From Pseudomonas sp. TH31 (GTDB taxonomy: Bacteria > Pseudomonadota > Gammaproteobacteria > Pseudomonadales > Pseudomonadaceae), in NCBI RefSeq assembly GCF_016650815.1, contig NZ_JAEKEZ010000017.1:1-47450 (forward strand): a stretch of DNA of 47,450 nucleotides, given 5' to 3'. The position numbers and the translations under genes were made by a program. The notes under the pieces are model-generated. The model was given only the letters and a program-made list of their open reading frames with translations, ran no database searches and was not told the DNA's origin. Shown here in pieces: positions 18,572-25,951 of this stretch (positions are counted from its first letter, which is position 1; every line of letters begins with the position of its first letter).

Positions 18572-19486
18572 ATGAGGGAGATCAATCAGCGCAGATTGCG
18601 TTATTTTTTTGCGGTGTTGTCACACGGCTCAATCAGAGGTGCAGCAGAAAGTCTTAACACCGCGCCGTCTGTTATCACGCGACAAATTAAGCTGCTCGAA
18701 GACGAGGTCGGAGTGCAGTTGTTCAATCGACAATCCCGTGGCGTAGAGCCCACTGAGTCGGCGAAATACTTGCTGGAGTTTTGGAGAGGTTGCCAATCCC
18801 AGCAAGAACAACTGGAGGACCGGCTGCGAGCGCTGCAGGGGCTGCAAAGAGGGGAGGTGAGAATCGTCTGCAGCGAGGGGTTCATCGACCGTGTGATGGA
18901 CGATGTCCTGGCCGATTTTTGTGGCGATTACCCCGGACTGAACGTGATCATGGACGTTTTACCCAATAACGATGTGCTGACAGAGGTTGCCGAAAGCAGG
19001 GCTCATATCGGGCTCGCTTATAACCCCTCGGCACACGCTGACATTGAGTATAGAGCCTCTTCACACCAACCCGTAAAGCTGCTGGTCAGCGCCCAGCATC
19101 CTCTGGCGCAATTCAAACATCCGGTCAGTGTCAGGGACATGCTTAGCCATCCACTGGCTGTAATGCCACCCGAATTTGGATTGGGTCATATTTTCGAGCA
19201 GTTGGTGCATTCTGAGAATATTGAAGTAAAACCCACCTTGGTAACGAACTCATTGGCCGCACTTCGACGGTTTGTCCTTCGCGGAAAGGGGGCCACCTTG
19301 ACCGCTATCTTTTCGGCGCTTAACGAAGTCGAATCCGGTGAGTTGGTGGCATTGGAGATTGATCACCCACTGTGCCAGAACGTCAACGCCCGGCTCTTGG
19401 TAAAACAAGGGCGTCCATTGTCGATTGCAGCGGATGAAGTTTTACGGCGAATCAAAACCCAAATGCAGATATTTGCAGACGAATAA
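18572..19486 (+). CDS. LysR-family transcriptional regulator
   Basis: This 304-residue regulator has an N-terminal winged helix-turn-helix ([45 protein letters not shown]) and a LysR substrate-binding domain. The ATG at 18572 is chosen because GGAGG lies about 10 bases upstream; the frame is open further back without a ribosome site. It is divergent from the MFS-M81 operon, the usual arrangement for a LysR activator that senses the transported or degraded compound. The two palindromes at 18501-18544 are its likely binding sites. Confidence 0.9.
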   Translation: MREINQRRLRYFFAVLSHGSIRGAAESLNTAPSVITRQIKLLEDEVGVQLFNRQSRGVEPTESAKYLLEFWRGCQSQQEQLEDRLRALQGLQRGEVRIVCSEGFIDRVMDDVLADFCGDYPGLNVIMDVLPNNDVLTEVAESRAHIGLAYNPSAHADIEYRASSHQPVKLLVSAQHPLAQFKHPVSVRDMLSHPLAVMPPEFGLGHIFEQLVHSENIEVKPTLVTNSLAALRRFVLRGKGATLTAIFSALNEVESGELVALEIDHPLCQNVNARLLVKQGRPLSIAADEVLRRIKTQMQIFADE

Positions 19487-19545
19487 AGTCACTTGCTGCC
19501 TGGCAGTCCCGTTGCAGGACGCTTCCTCAATTGACTCGTTTCTGG

Positions 19546-19749
19546 TCACATCACTATTCGCTTCTCGGTCACGTCGCTGGAGCAGCTACGATCAAACAGC
19601 CTCACACCTTGAACTGACTCAAGTGTGGCAATCGACTGGCTAATGGCAGATTGAGCACGCCGCAGGTGACGTCCCGTTGCCGAGAAACTGCCTGTATCAG
19701 CAGTGCTCGACTTTTCGCCGCGCGCGGACAGTTTCTGGAAAATCGCCCC
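19546..19749 (-). pseudogene. LysR helix-turn-helix fragment
   Basis: A minus-strand frame encodes GSFSATGRHLRRAQSAISQS and IATLESVQGVRLFDRS, the DNA-binding domain of a LysR regulator. It then stops after about 20 more residues, and no effector domain follows. The first helix is also corrupted (KLSARGEKSSTADTGSF). It is a truncated leftover, not a working gene. Confidence 0.7.
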
Positions 19750-19780
19750 CATCGTCACACCTTCTCCCAAGCGCTGGAAA

Positions 19781-20056
19781 TCAATCCTCCTTGACTCCCG
19801 GCAAGCCTTGGGGCGCACGCCATTCTTTCACAATCTGCGTCACGCCCTCAGGGGAGTTATCTGCTCCCGGCTCTGGGTAGTAGATCAAGTCTGACCCTGC
19901 CGGGTGTTCGCTTACCTTCTCGAAGTGCAACAAGAGCACATCAGCACGGGCATCGTTTTCGGCTTCTTTGTCTTCCTTGGCGAGTTCTTCCAGCCGCTTG
20001 ATAAACTCGGCTTCGGTGTACTCGGATAAGCTGTTTTTCAGTAGGGTGTCCGTCAT
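19781..20056 (-). CDS. colicin E/pyocin S-type immunity protein
   Basis: This 91-residue cytoplasmic protein belongs to the Colicin_Pyocin immunity family (Im2/Im9, pyocin S1/S2 immunity). Seen: SLSEYTEAEFIKRLEELAKE, then the family hallmark SDLIYYPEPGADNSPEGV and TQIVKEWRAPQGLPG. These proteins bind and block HNH-type DNase bacteriocins. ATG 20056 gives the normal family start; the frame is open further upstream. It lies 7 bases after a remnant bacteriocin C-terminus (20064-20155), so it is an orphan immunity gene. It could still protect against bacteriocins of competitors. Confidence 0.9.
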   Translation of the reverse strand: MTDTLLKNSLSEYTEAEFIKRLEELAKEDKEAENDARADVLLLHFEKVSEHPAGSDLIYYPEPGADNSPEGVTQIVKEWRAPQGLPGVKED

Positions 20057-20063
20057 GTTTGGC

Positions 20064-20155
20064 CTATTCGTCCCGGTGAAGATCGATGTGGTTTCCCGGT
20101 GTGTTATCAGTGCGTCCGCCACGTCCGTTGGTATCGGAACGCCGCCCCCGAACTA
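20064..20155 (-). pseudogene. C-terminal remnant of an HNH DNase bacteriocin
   Basis: Just upstream of the immunity gene a minus-strand frame ends GRTDNTPGNHIDLHRDE, then stop. HIDLHR resembles the final HNH-motif strand of colicin E/pyocin S DNases (HIDIHR type), and the short gap to the immunity gene is the usual bacteriocin layout. The rest of the nuclease and the receptor and translocation domains are missing. Assignment rests on a short stretch plus position. Confidence 0.5.
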
Positions 20156-20272
20156 ACCGACTTCAATTCTGGCTGGGCGTAACCGACGACTTGATTCTCA
20201 GGGCTACGACTTACGAAGGTTTTGATGCGATTGAAATGCTCATTCACTCTCCTCGATCCTTGAGATTGCCAA

Positions 20273-20572
20273 TCAAGTTTTCCCGTTTCCGAGCGCTGAC
20301 AGATAGGCCTTCTGCTCTGCAATCCACGCAACGGGGTAGGGCTCTGAGTCCTCTGGACACTCGGATCGATACGTTCCGAAATCAAGAAGGCCGTAGTAAA
20401 TCCGCATCGCTTCAACATGGGACGTAGCCCAGAAAACCCATACGCATTCACTACCAGGCTCGTTCAAGTTTCTGGCGGCATCGCCAGTTGGGCCCACGGA
20501 AATACAGGACGGAAGCAGGTGGCCGTCTTCGTCAGGGGAGAGCCAAATTTCGTGGTAATAGCGGTTGTGCAT
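20273..20572 (-). CDS. small hypothetical protein (99 aa)
   Basis: The protein begins MHNRYYHEIWLSPDEDGH and contains GPTGDAARNLNEPGSECVWVFWATSHVEAMRIYYGLL and YPVAWIAEQKAYLSAL. It is acidic, has no signal or membrane segment, and reads like a compact globular protein. No strong ribosome site precedes the ATG. I do not recognise the family. Its place beside bacteriocin immunity debris makes a second immunity-type protein conceivable, but nothing in the sequence proves this. Confidence 0.55.
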   Translation of the reverse strand: MHNRYYHEIWLSPDEDGHLLPSCISVGPTGDAARNLNEPGSECVWVFWATSHVEAMRIYYGLLDFGTYRSECPEDSEPYPVAWIAEQKAYLSALGNGKT

Positions 20573-21021
20573 GGGGAGCGCTATTTCGCTGAGGATGAGG
20601 GCTTATGACTGTAAAAATAAATCTGTCCCGTCTCTGGTCCCGAGGTGGGGTGGTCCCGGTTTGGTGTGCAGATCGGGTAATTGTAAGTACGTGGCGCTTG
20701 GCGAGTCGATTCTAATTTCGTAGATGATCCCACGGGCTGATTTGGGGCGAATTCTGCCCTCCATGAGAGACCGCAATCGGCCGAGGCTGTGTAAAAACGT
20801 TTTCAAGCACTAGCTCCGGACGAGAACAGCTGAAAAATCGCGCTCCTACGCAAAATTCAGATCTGCTGACTAAACGAGCTTTGGCAGATTTCACGTAGCG
20901 ACGCACACTTCAAAACGGTGTTTGCGTTTTTACACAGCCTGGGCCATTAGCTGCCCTTGGAGGCGGTCCGTTGTAGGCCAAAGGCGGGCTCGTACATCAC
21001 GTCCGCAAGCCTCTCGGGAAG
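20573..21021. other. gene-less region with a MITE
   Basis: There are 449 bases without a convincing gene. It contains a GGGACAGATTTATTT-type sequence (20609-20632, minus strand), often seen around degenerate mobile DNA, and the 157-bp inverted-repeat element listed separately. Confidence 0.4.
20784..20940. mobile_element. 157-bp MITE-like element with 16-bp terminal inverted repeats
   Basis: AGGCTGTGTAAAAACG at 20784-20799 is exactly matched by its reverse complement CGTTTTTACACAGCCT at 20925-20940. The inside has no coding frame. A shorter relative with similar ends lies at 27759-27850 and an end-less copy at 12136-12212. The ends resemble those of insertion sequences in pseudomonads, so the element may be mobilised by such a transposase; the parent family is not certain. 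Confidence 0.75.
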
Positions 21022-21048
21022 GCCTGAGTCCCGCATCGGGACTCAGGC
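21022..21048 (-). terminator. hairpin after the ZnuD-like receptor gene
   Basis: GCCTGAGTCCCG and CGGGACTCAGGC form a perfect 12-bp stem with a 3-base loop, 7 bases beyond the stop of the minus-strand receptor gene. There is no T tail, but stem strength and position fit transcription termination or mRNA 3'-end protection. Confidence 0.7.
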
Positions 21049-21055
21049 GCGGACG

Positions 21056-23089
21056 CTAGAAAGCCAACCGAAGCCCTACTGTCAGATTGCGCCCAGGAAG
21101 TAGTACATCATCTTTGATGAATGAGCTGTGATTGCGGCCACGCTCATCAAGCAGGTTGTTGCCCTTGATGAAAAGCTGGTAATCCGTCGCCGTTATGGAA
21201 CCACGATAGGTCAACCCAGCCCCAAGCATGTTGTAGCCAGCAGTCTCGGTTTCATAGGAGGCGATCTTCTCCTGGCGCTGCAGGCGATAGAACTCCAACT
21301 CGCCACTTACGGCTTGAGTGAACGCCTGATTCAACCGCACCCCCAGACGATCAGCCGGAATACGCGGCAAATCTCCGCCACCTTTCAGCTTTCCTCTCAC
21401 GTGATCACCAAACAGCGTGACGTCCGTCGTGTCGGAAAGCGCGTAAGTTACGGATCCCTCGGCACCCGTCAGAACGGCGTCCTGCTGGCGGTACTCGATT
21501 TCACGATAGCCACCACCGACATCGTGTCCGGTATCCGCCGCGTAGATGAAGTCGCTTACCTGATTGCGGAAAAGACCGAAGGTAAATGTCGTGCGGCCTG
21601 CGAACTTGCGCAGGGTCAACTCGGCGTTGTGTGAGGTTTCCTCGTCAAGATCGACATCACCCAGCTCGACCGTGCGCGTAGCTGCGTGCGGGCCATTGGC
21701 ATACAGTTCTTCGGCGGCTGGCAGCCGTTGCGAGCGAGAGAGCGAGAAGCCTAGGGAGTATTCCGGTGCGAACGTCCATACAGCGCCGGCGGATACCGAT
21801 GTGCCGCTATGGCTCGTGTTCTTTGCACCTTCGGCATCGATATCCTGCCACTCATGGCGCAGTCCGAGTTCGTAACGCCAATCACCGACGTTGTATTCCT
21901 CAAGCAGGAACAAAGCATGGTTGCGTGTCAGCGTTGGAGGTACATAAGCCTCTTCCCCCAGTGCCTCGAAATCACGCCGTAGGGTTTGCGCTCCCACGAC
22001 ACCGCGCCAGCCAAAAACTGGTTCATGGGTCAGTTCGAGGCGCGCATCGGTCGCTTCGTTGTTGAAGGTGGTAGCAGCTTCACCTCCTTCGATTTCGTCG
22101 TGGGTGTAATCACTGTGGCCCACGCGCAGTTTCGCCAGTTCGAAGCCGGGAAGCGGGTCTTTCAGCTCACCGCGCAGGTCCCAGCGTTTCTGCTTCATCT
22201 TGATGTACGGCACAGCCTCATGGGCGTGGGCGTGGTCATGATCCTCGTCATGTTCCTCTTCATGACCGCTGCAATGCCAATCTCGCACGCCATGGGTATG
22301 GCAGTCGGCGTGCTCATGTGCGAGCAGTCCGTAACTCAGATTCTGCTCGCCATAGGCCGCCCCCAGGAAACCGCGCTCCCCAATGAAGCTTGCACCTAGG
22401 GTGTAGCTGTCAGTGTCATTGAAAGAGCCTGCCTGCTTGCCCGGCGAGCCAGAGATTTCATATTCATCATCCTGGCGCTTGGTGCCCTCTGCGCGGATTG
22501 CAAAATTACCGCTGCCGGCGGTAATGCCGAAAACGCCAGCTCCCTGATTGGCAACGCTGTTGGCACGCAGTTCGAGCTCGCCCTCATAGCCCTTTTCCGG
22601 CACATAAGTCGGGACTTTCTTGTCGATGACGTTGACCACACCACCGATGGCGCCACCGCCATACAGTAGGGTCGCCGGGCCCTTGAGCACTTCGATTCGT
22701 TCGGCTAGCAGCGGCTCACTGGTCACCGCATGGTCGGGACTGATTGTCGATGCATCGAGCACGTCGACACCGTCGCTGAGTATTTTCACTCTGGCGCCAT
22801 CCAATCCGCGAATTACCGGACGACTAGCGCCGGCACCAAAGCTGCTGGAGTGGACGCCCGGCAAACCGTTAAGCGTTTCGCCCAGAGTCGACTCACGACG
22901 CATGACCAGCTCTTCCCCTTGCAGGACTTCAGCAGGGCTGGCCATCTCATTGACCTTGCTGTTGAGCGCGCTAGCGCTGACGACCGAAGAGCGTAGCTCG
23001 ATGGGCTCTTCTCTTTCGGCTGCGAATGACGATGAGTTGGGCGCCAGGGCAAGTGAGATTGCCCAGGCAAGTGGGTGACGGCGGCTCAT
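21056..23089 (-). CDS. znuD: TonB-dependent zinc receptor (ZnuD-like)
   Basis: This outer-membrane receptor of about 677 residues has a signal peptide ending SSFAA. It has a plug domain (LGETLNGLPGVHSSSFGAGASRPVIRGLDG, then EVLKGPATLLYGGGAIGGVVNVID) and a C-terminal beta barrel ending in Phe (LTVGLRLAF). A loop at about residues 258-290 is packed with His, Asp, Glu and Cys (ADCHTHGVRDWHCSGHEEEH, DHDHAHAHE), the zinc-capture loop of ZnuD-type receptors. ATG 23089 is chosen because of the GAGG site upstream and the proper signal peptide. It follows the type B L31 gene on the same strand, downstream of a Zur operator, so it is expected to be switched on by zinc starvation. Confidence 0.9.
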   Translation of the reverse strand: MSRRHPLAWAISLALAPNSSSFAAEREEPIELRSSVVSASALNSKVNEMASPAEVLQGEELVMRRESTLGETLNGLPGVHSSSFGAGASRPVIRGLDGARVKILSDGVDVLDASTISPDHAVTSEPLLAERIEVLKGPATLLYGGGAIGGVVNVIDKKVPTYVPEKGYEGELELRANSVANQGAGVFGITAGSGNFAIRAEGTKRQDDEYEISGSPGKQAGSFNDTDSYTLGASFIGERGFLGAAYGEQNLSYGLLAHEHADCHTHGVRDWHCSGHEEEHDEDHDHAHAHEAVPYIKMKQKRWDLRGELKDPLPGFELAKLRVGHSDYTHDEIEGGEAATTFNNEATDARLELTHEPVFGWRGVVGAQTLRRDFEALGEEAYVPPTLTRNHALFLLEEYNVGDWRYELGLRHEWQDIDAEGAKNTSHSGTSVSAGAVWTFAPEYSLGFSLSRSQRLPAAEELYANGPHAATRTVELGDVDLDEETSHNAELTLRKFAGRTTFTFGLFRNQVSDFIYAADTGHDVGGGYREIEYRQQDAVLTGAEGSVTYALSDTTDVTLFGDHVRGKLKGGGDLPRIPADRLGVRLNQAFTQAVSGELEFYRLQRQEKIASYETETAGYNMLGAGLTYRGSITATDYQLFIKGNNLLDERGRNHSSFIKDDVLLPGRNLTVGLRLAF

Positions 23090-23223
23090 GTTGACCTCGT
23101 GCGGACTGGTTTTAGTAGGTAGGTGAATCAAAAAAAACGGGTGTGTGGATACCTTTCGCACCGGGAGGCAGGTACGCAGATTTGCTTCTGCGCATCTGAA
23201 AAATGCCTATGAATCGCTGGTGC

Positions 23224-23325
23224 TCATTGAGCGCAGCGACTGTTCCTCGGGGCAGAGTTGCCTATGCCGATACGTCTGAAGACGGACGTGTGCCGGCGAT
23301 AGGCATGACGCAGCGAATCAACGTT
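23224..23325 (-). pseudogene. possible rpmJ type B (L36) remnant
   Basis: Directly after the L31 gene a frame without a usable start encodes [11 protein letters not shown] and ends SAPRNSRCAQ, then TGA. Zinc-independent L36 has SL-x-x-A-x-x-RH near its start and KSNPRF near its end, and is often the gene after L31B. The match is weak in the middle, so this is a suggestion only. Confidence 0.3.
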
Positions 23326-23584
23326 TCGAGCTTGGCGTCGCAACACCAGCAAAGCGCTTCTGAAAGCCGGCGATTCGACCTTCAGTTTTGGTTTGCCGCT
23401 GTTGGCCGGTGTAGACCGGATGGGAGGCGCTGGAAACGTCTAGAGCTATGTAGGGGTAGGTGTTGGCGTCTTCATGAACGTGGGTTCTGGTGGTCTCAGC
23501 GGTAGAGCCAATTAGGAAAAACACGTTTGCCGAAGTGTCGTGGAAGAGAACGAGACGATAGTCAGGGTGGATTTCGGATTTCAT
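23318..23584 (-). CDS. rpmE2: 50S ribosomal protein L31 type B (zinc-independent)
   Basis: This 88-residue protein replaces zinc-binding L31 in ribosomes when zinc is scarce, freeing zinc for other uses. Seen: [39 protein letters not shown] and [10 protein letters not shown], the L31B signature. The CxxC zinc motif of type A L31 is absent. The correct start is ATG 23584; the frame is open 10 codons further back through the operator. The Zur box at 23595-23617 lies 10 bases from the start. It is the first gene of a zinc-starvation unit with the receptor gene downstream. Confidence 0.92.
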   Translation of the reverse strand: MKSEIHPDYRLVLFHDTSANVFFLIGSTAETTRTHVHEDANTYPYIALDVSSASHPVYTGQQRQTKTEGRIAGFQKRFAGVATPSSKR

Positions 23585-23594
23585 ACACAGCCTA

Positions 23595-23617
23595 ATAATG
23601 TTATATCGTAACATTAT
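23595..23617. promoter_or_regulatory. Zur operator
   Basis: ATAATGTTA-tatcg-TAACATTAT is a perfect palindrome with 9-bp arms. It fits the known 23-bp Zur consensus (AATGTTATA-N-TATAACATT core). It overlaps the expected promoter of the L31B-ZnuD unit. It is also about 300 bases upstream of the divergent hxsA gene. Confidence 0.88.
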
Positions 23618-23914
23618 CTTGAAAAATTTGGCGCGACAAGCATGGAGGCTTCAGGAAAATATGAGCGAGGTCTATCCAGGGACTAGCAGAGGTGCAGAAA
23701 TCAGCCCGGCTCGCTGAAAAGCAATTAGCGACCGCTTTTGGCCGATTTCGGCCTGTCGCGAGTGGCCGCAATCGACCGTAGCTGACGTTCAGAAGAGGAT
23801 AAGGGGGATGTCGGATATCGGAAAAGGGCCGCAATGAATGATCGCACATTGACATCACGGGAGGGCGCGCCGAAACTCAAAAAATAACCACCTGAATGAT
23901 AAGGATATCTCGTA
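23618..23914. other. divergent intergenic region between the zinc unit and hxsA
   Basis: There are 297 bases with no convincing gene. It should contain the hxs promoter. An AAGGA ribosome site (about 23901-23905) precedes ATG 23915. Segments such as GACCGCTTTTGGCCGATT resemble sequences commonly found next to mobile DNA in pseudomonads. Confidence 0.4.
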
Positions 23915-24199
23915 ATGAAAAAGCGTTCTTTTCTGGTTCCTCTGGCTACCCTGGCCGCAGCAATAGCCACAGAACAAGCTTCAGCGATAGCTACCCATGA
24001 GGTTGTCGAGCCCGGTACCGACGCCACGAACACGCTCCAGGCCGATGCCCAAGGCGAAAACCTTTTGGTACGCAGTGGCAATAATCAATTCGCCTTTGTT
24101 CTCAAACGTGGGGACCAAGGTCAGATGATGGCTTACCACAGTTCTCACAGTTCTCATGCCTCTCACGTTTCTCATGCCTCCCATACCTCGGGCTCCTAA
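23915..24199 (+). CDS. hxsA: HxsA-type His-Xaa-Ser repeat precursor peptide
   Basis: This 94-residue precursor is the presumed substrate of the Hxs radical SAM enzymes encoded next. It has a Sec-type signal (MKKRSFLVPLATLAAAIATE, likely cleavage after ASA near 24). A linker follows (VVEPGTDATNTLQADAQGEN), then a conserved-looking stretch (NQFAFVLKRGDQGQMMAY). The end is six contiguous triplets HSS HSS HAS HVS HAS HTS, then GS (DNA 24137-24190, a 9-base tandem repeat with codon drift). The stop TAA shares its last base with the next ATG (TAATG). Family knowledge: His-Xaa-Ser repeat proteins occur with HxsB, HxsC and HxsD, and the modification is not established. I infer that His and/or Ser in the triplets are modified. 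Confidence 0.88.
   Translation: MKKRSFLVPLATLAAAIATEQASAIATHEVVEPGTDATNTLQADAQGENLLVRSGNNQFAFVLKRGDQGQMMAYHSSHSSHASHVSHASHTSGS
24137..24190 (+). repeat. 9-bp tandem repeat encoding six His-X-Ser triplets
   Basis: Six in-frame units of CAY-NNN-TCN lie at the 3' end of hxsA. Synonymous codon variation between units shows that the peptide pattern, not only the DNA, is kept. Confidence 0.9.
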
Positions 24200-24501
24200 T
24201 GGCGCTCTCAGATACGCTCGCCTTTGACGAGCGGCTTTATGACGTGCAGGTTCTGCAAAAAGCTGCTTATCGCTCAATCAATTCAGTGACGGTTGATATC
24301 ACATCAACAGGGGGGCAATTTATCTGCGCCTTATCCTCGAATATTGGTGTTGACGAGCCTTCCTTTCTGTTTGCTGTCCAAGAGTTCAAGAAGGACGTAC
24401 TTGACTACCAGCTACGCCACCGGCTGAACGCAGAGACGCAGTCGATCAAGAACCTGATCCTTGGACTGGCTTTTTCAAAAACCGGGCTTATTAGTGAGTA
24501 A
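24199..24501 (+). CDS. hxsD: His-Xaa-Ser system protein HxsD
   Basis: This small cytoplasmic protein of 100 residues always accompanies the two Hxs radical SAM maturases in known clusters. Seen: LYDVQVLQKAAYRSINSVTVDI near the start and DYQLRHRLNAETQSIKNLIL near the end, which fit the HxsD family as I know it. Its biochemical role is not established; a precursor-recognition or chaperone role is plausible (inference). It overlaps hxsA by one base and hxsB by about 8 bases, so the operon is translationally coupled. Confidence 0.82.
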   Translation: MALSDTLAFDERLYDVQVLQKAAYRSINSVTVDITSTGGQFICALSSNIGVDEPSFLFAVQEFKKDVLDYQLRHRLNAETQSIKNLILGLAFSKTGLISE

Positions 24502-25951
24502 ATTCCAGAAGCTGGAGTTCTACACGCAGCAACATACGTACGAGTTGCTGCCCTTTAAGTTTGATCGCCTGAATGACGACGAGTACGTCATCACCAACAT
24601 GGCCGGCGAGTTTCACGTCATACCTGCGCCGATGCTAGAGCCGATCATAAACAAGACGCTTGCGCTCTCATCAGAGTTGATCGCTACGCTGCGGTCGAAA
24701 CAGTTCATTCGCTTCACCAACGAGCAGGCGCCACTCCAGCTCCTGGCACTCAAGATTCGCACGCGGCTGTCCAGGCTGGCCCAGTTCACCAATCTGCATA
24801 TCTTTGTGGTGACCCTTCGCTGCGACCATAGCTGCCCATATTGTCAGGTGTCGAGGCAGTCGGAGAGCAAAGGCGAATTCGACATGACCACGGAAATGGC
24901 AGACAGGTCGTTGGATTTCGTTTTCAGGTCTCCGAATCCAGCCATCAAAATTGAGTTTCAGGGTGGCGAGCCGCTGCTGAACTTCGAGATGGTGAAGCAC
25001 GTCGTTCTTGAAGCAAAAAAACGTAACCTCAAGGAAGGGCGTGATCTGCGGTTCGTCATTGCGACCACGCTATCGCTACTGACTAATGACATGCTCGATT
25101 TCTGTAAGCAGCACAGCATTGTGCTTTCATCTTCTCTCGATGGGCCAATGGATTTGCATAATGCAAATCGCCCACGGCCAGGCCGAGATAGTCACCAGCG
25201 TTTCGAGGAAGGCTTGAAGCAAGCCCGTGCGGCCCTCGGCTATGACCAGGTGTCAGCCTTGATGACCACCACAGATAAGAGCCTGCCACGAGCACGTGAC
25301 ATCATTGATGAATACTTGCGCTTGGGCTTTGATGGCATCTTCCTGCGCACGCTTTCCCCTTACGGCTTTGCTATCAAGACCAAGAAATTCATGTCGTATG
25401 ACACGGAGCGCTGGCTGGAATTTTACAAGGAAGGTCTTGAGTACATCATTGAGCTAAACAAGTCGGGCATACGATTTGTAGAGCAGTATTCCGCTATCGT
25501 GCTGACAAAAATGCTGACATCAGGGGACCCAGGGTTTGTTGATTTAATGAATCCTGCCGGTGCTGGTATTGCAGCCATCGTGTTCAACTATGATGGATCG
25601 GTCTACGCCTCAGATGAAAGCCGTATGCTTGCCGAAATGGGGGATCATACGTTCCGGTTGGGGAGCATTCTTGAGCATTCATATGAGGAGATCATCCTCT
25701 CTGACCAGCTTCTGGATGCACTGGAAAATTCCTTCACTTTAAGTGCCCCCATGTGTTCTGACTGCGCATTCGAACCCTACTGTGGTGCTGAACCTGTCTA
25801 CCACCACGCAATACACAAGGATGTGGTGGCAAGAAAGCCAGAGTCGGCTTTCTGCAAGCGGAATATGTCGATCTTCAAGCACCTCATAGAACTGATGGGA
25901 AGCGATGAGCAAACGAAACGGATTTTTATGGGGTGGGCCAACCGATGCTGA
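24494..25951 (+). CDS. hxsB: His-Xaa-Ser system radical SAM maturase HxsB
   Basis: This 485-residue radical SAM enzyme has a short N-terminal recognition-like region (KFQKLEFYTQQHTYELLPF). The Fe-S cluster motif is CDHSCPYC with Cys at about 110, 114 and 117, followed by a SAM-binding GGE (EFQGGEPLLNFE). A C-terminal cysteine-rich region (CSDCAFEPYCGAEP, Cys 421 and 424 on, and a later FCKRN) is like a SPASM domain holding extra clusters. GTG 24494 is chosen because MSKFQKLEF fits the family start; TTG 24461 is an alternative. It is expected to modify HxsA by SAM radical chemistry in the cytoplasm before export. The stop overlaps the hxsC start. Confidence 0.9.
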   Translation: MSKFQKLEFYTQQHTYELLPFKFDRLNDDEYVITNMAGEFHVIPAPMLEPIINKTLALSSELIATLRSKQFIRFTNEQAPLQLLALKIRTRLSRLAQFTNLHIFVVTLRCDHSCPYCQVSRQSESKGEFDMTTEMADRSLDFVFRSPNPAIKIEFQGGEPLLNFEMVKHVVLEAKKRNLKEGRDLRFVIATTLSLLTNDMLDFCKQHSIVLSSSLDGPMDLHNANRPRPGRDSHQRFEEGLKQARAALGYDQVSALMTTTDKSLPRARDIIDEYLRLGFDGIFLRTLSPYGFAIKTKKFMSYDTERWLEFYKEGLEYIIELNKSGIRFVEQYSAIVLTKMLTSGDPGFVDLMNPAGAGIAAIVFNYDGSVYASDESRMLAEMGDHTFRLGSILEHSYEEIILSDQLLDALENSFTLSAPMCSDCAFEPYCGAEPVYHHAIHKDVVARKPESAFCKRNMSIFKHLIELMGSDEQTKRIFMGWANRC

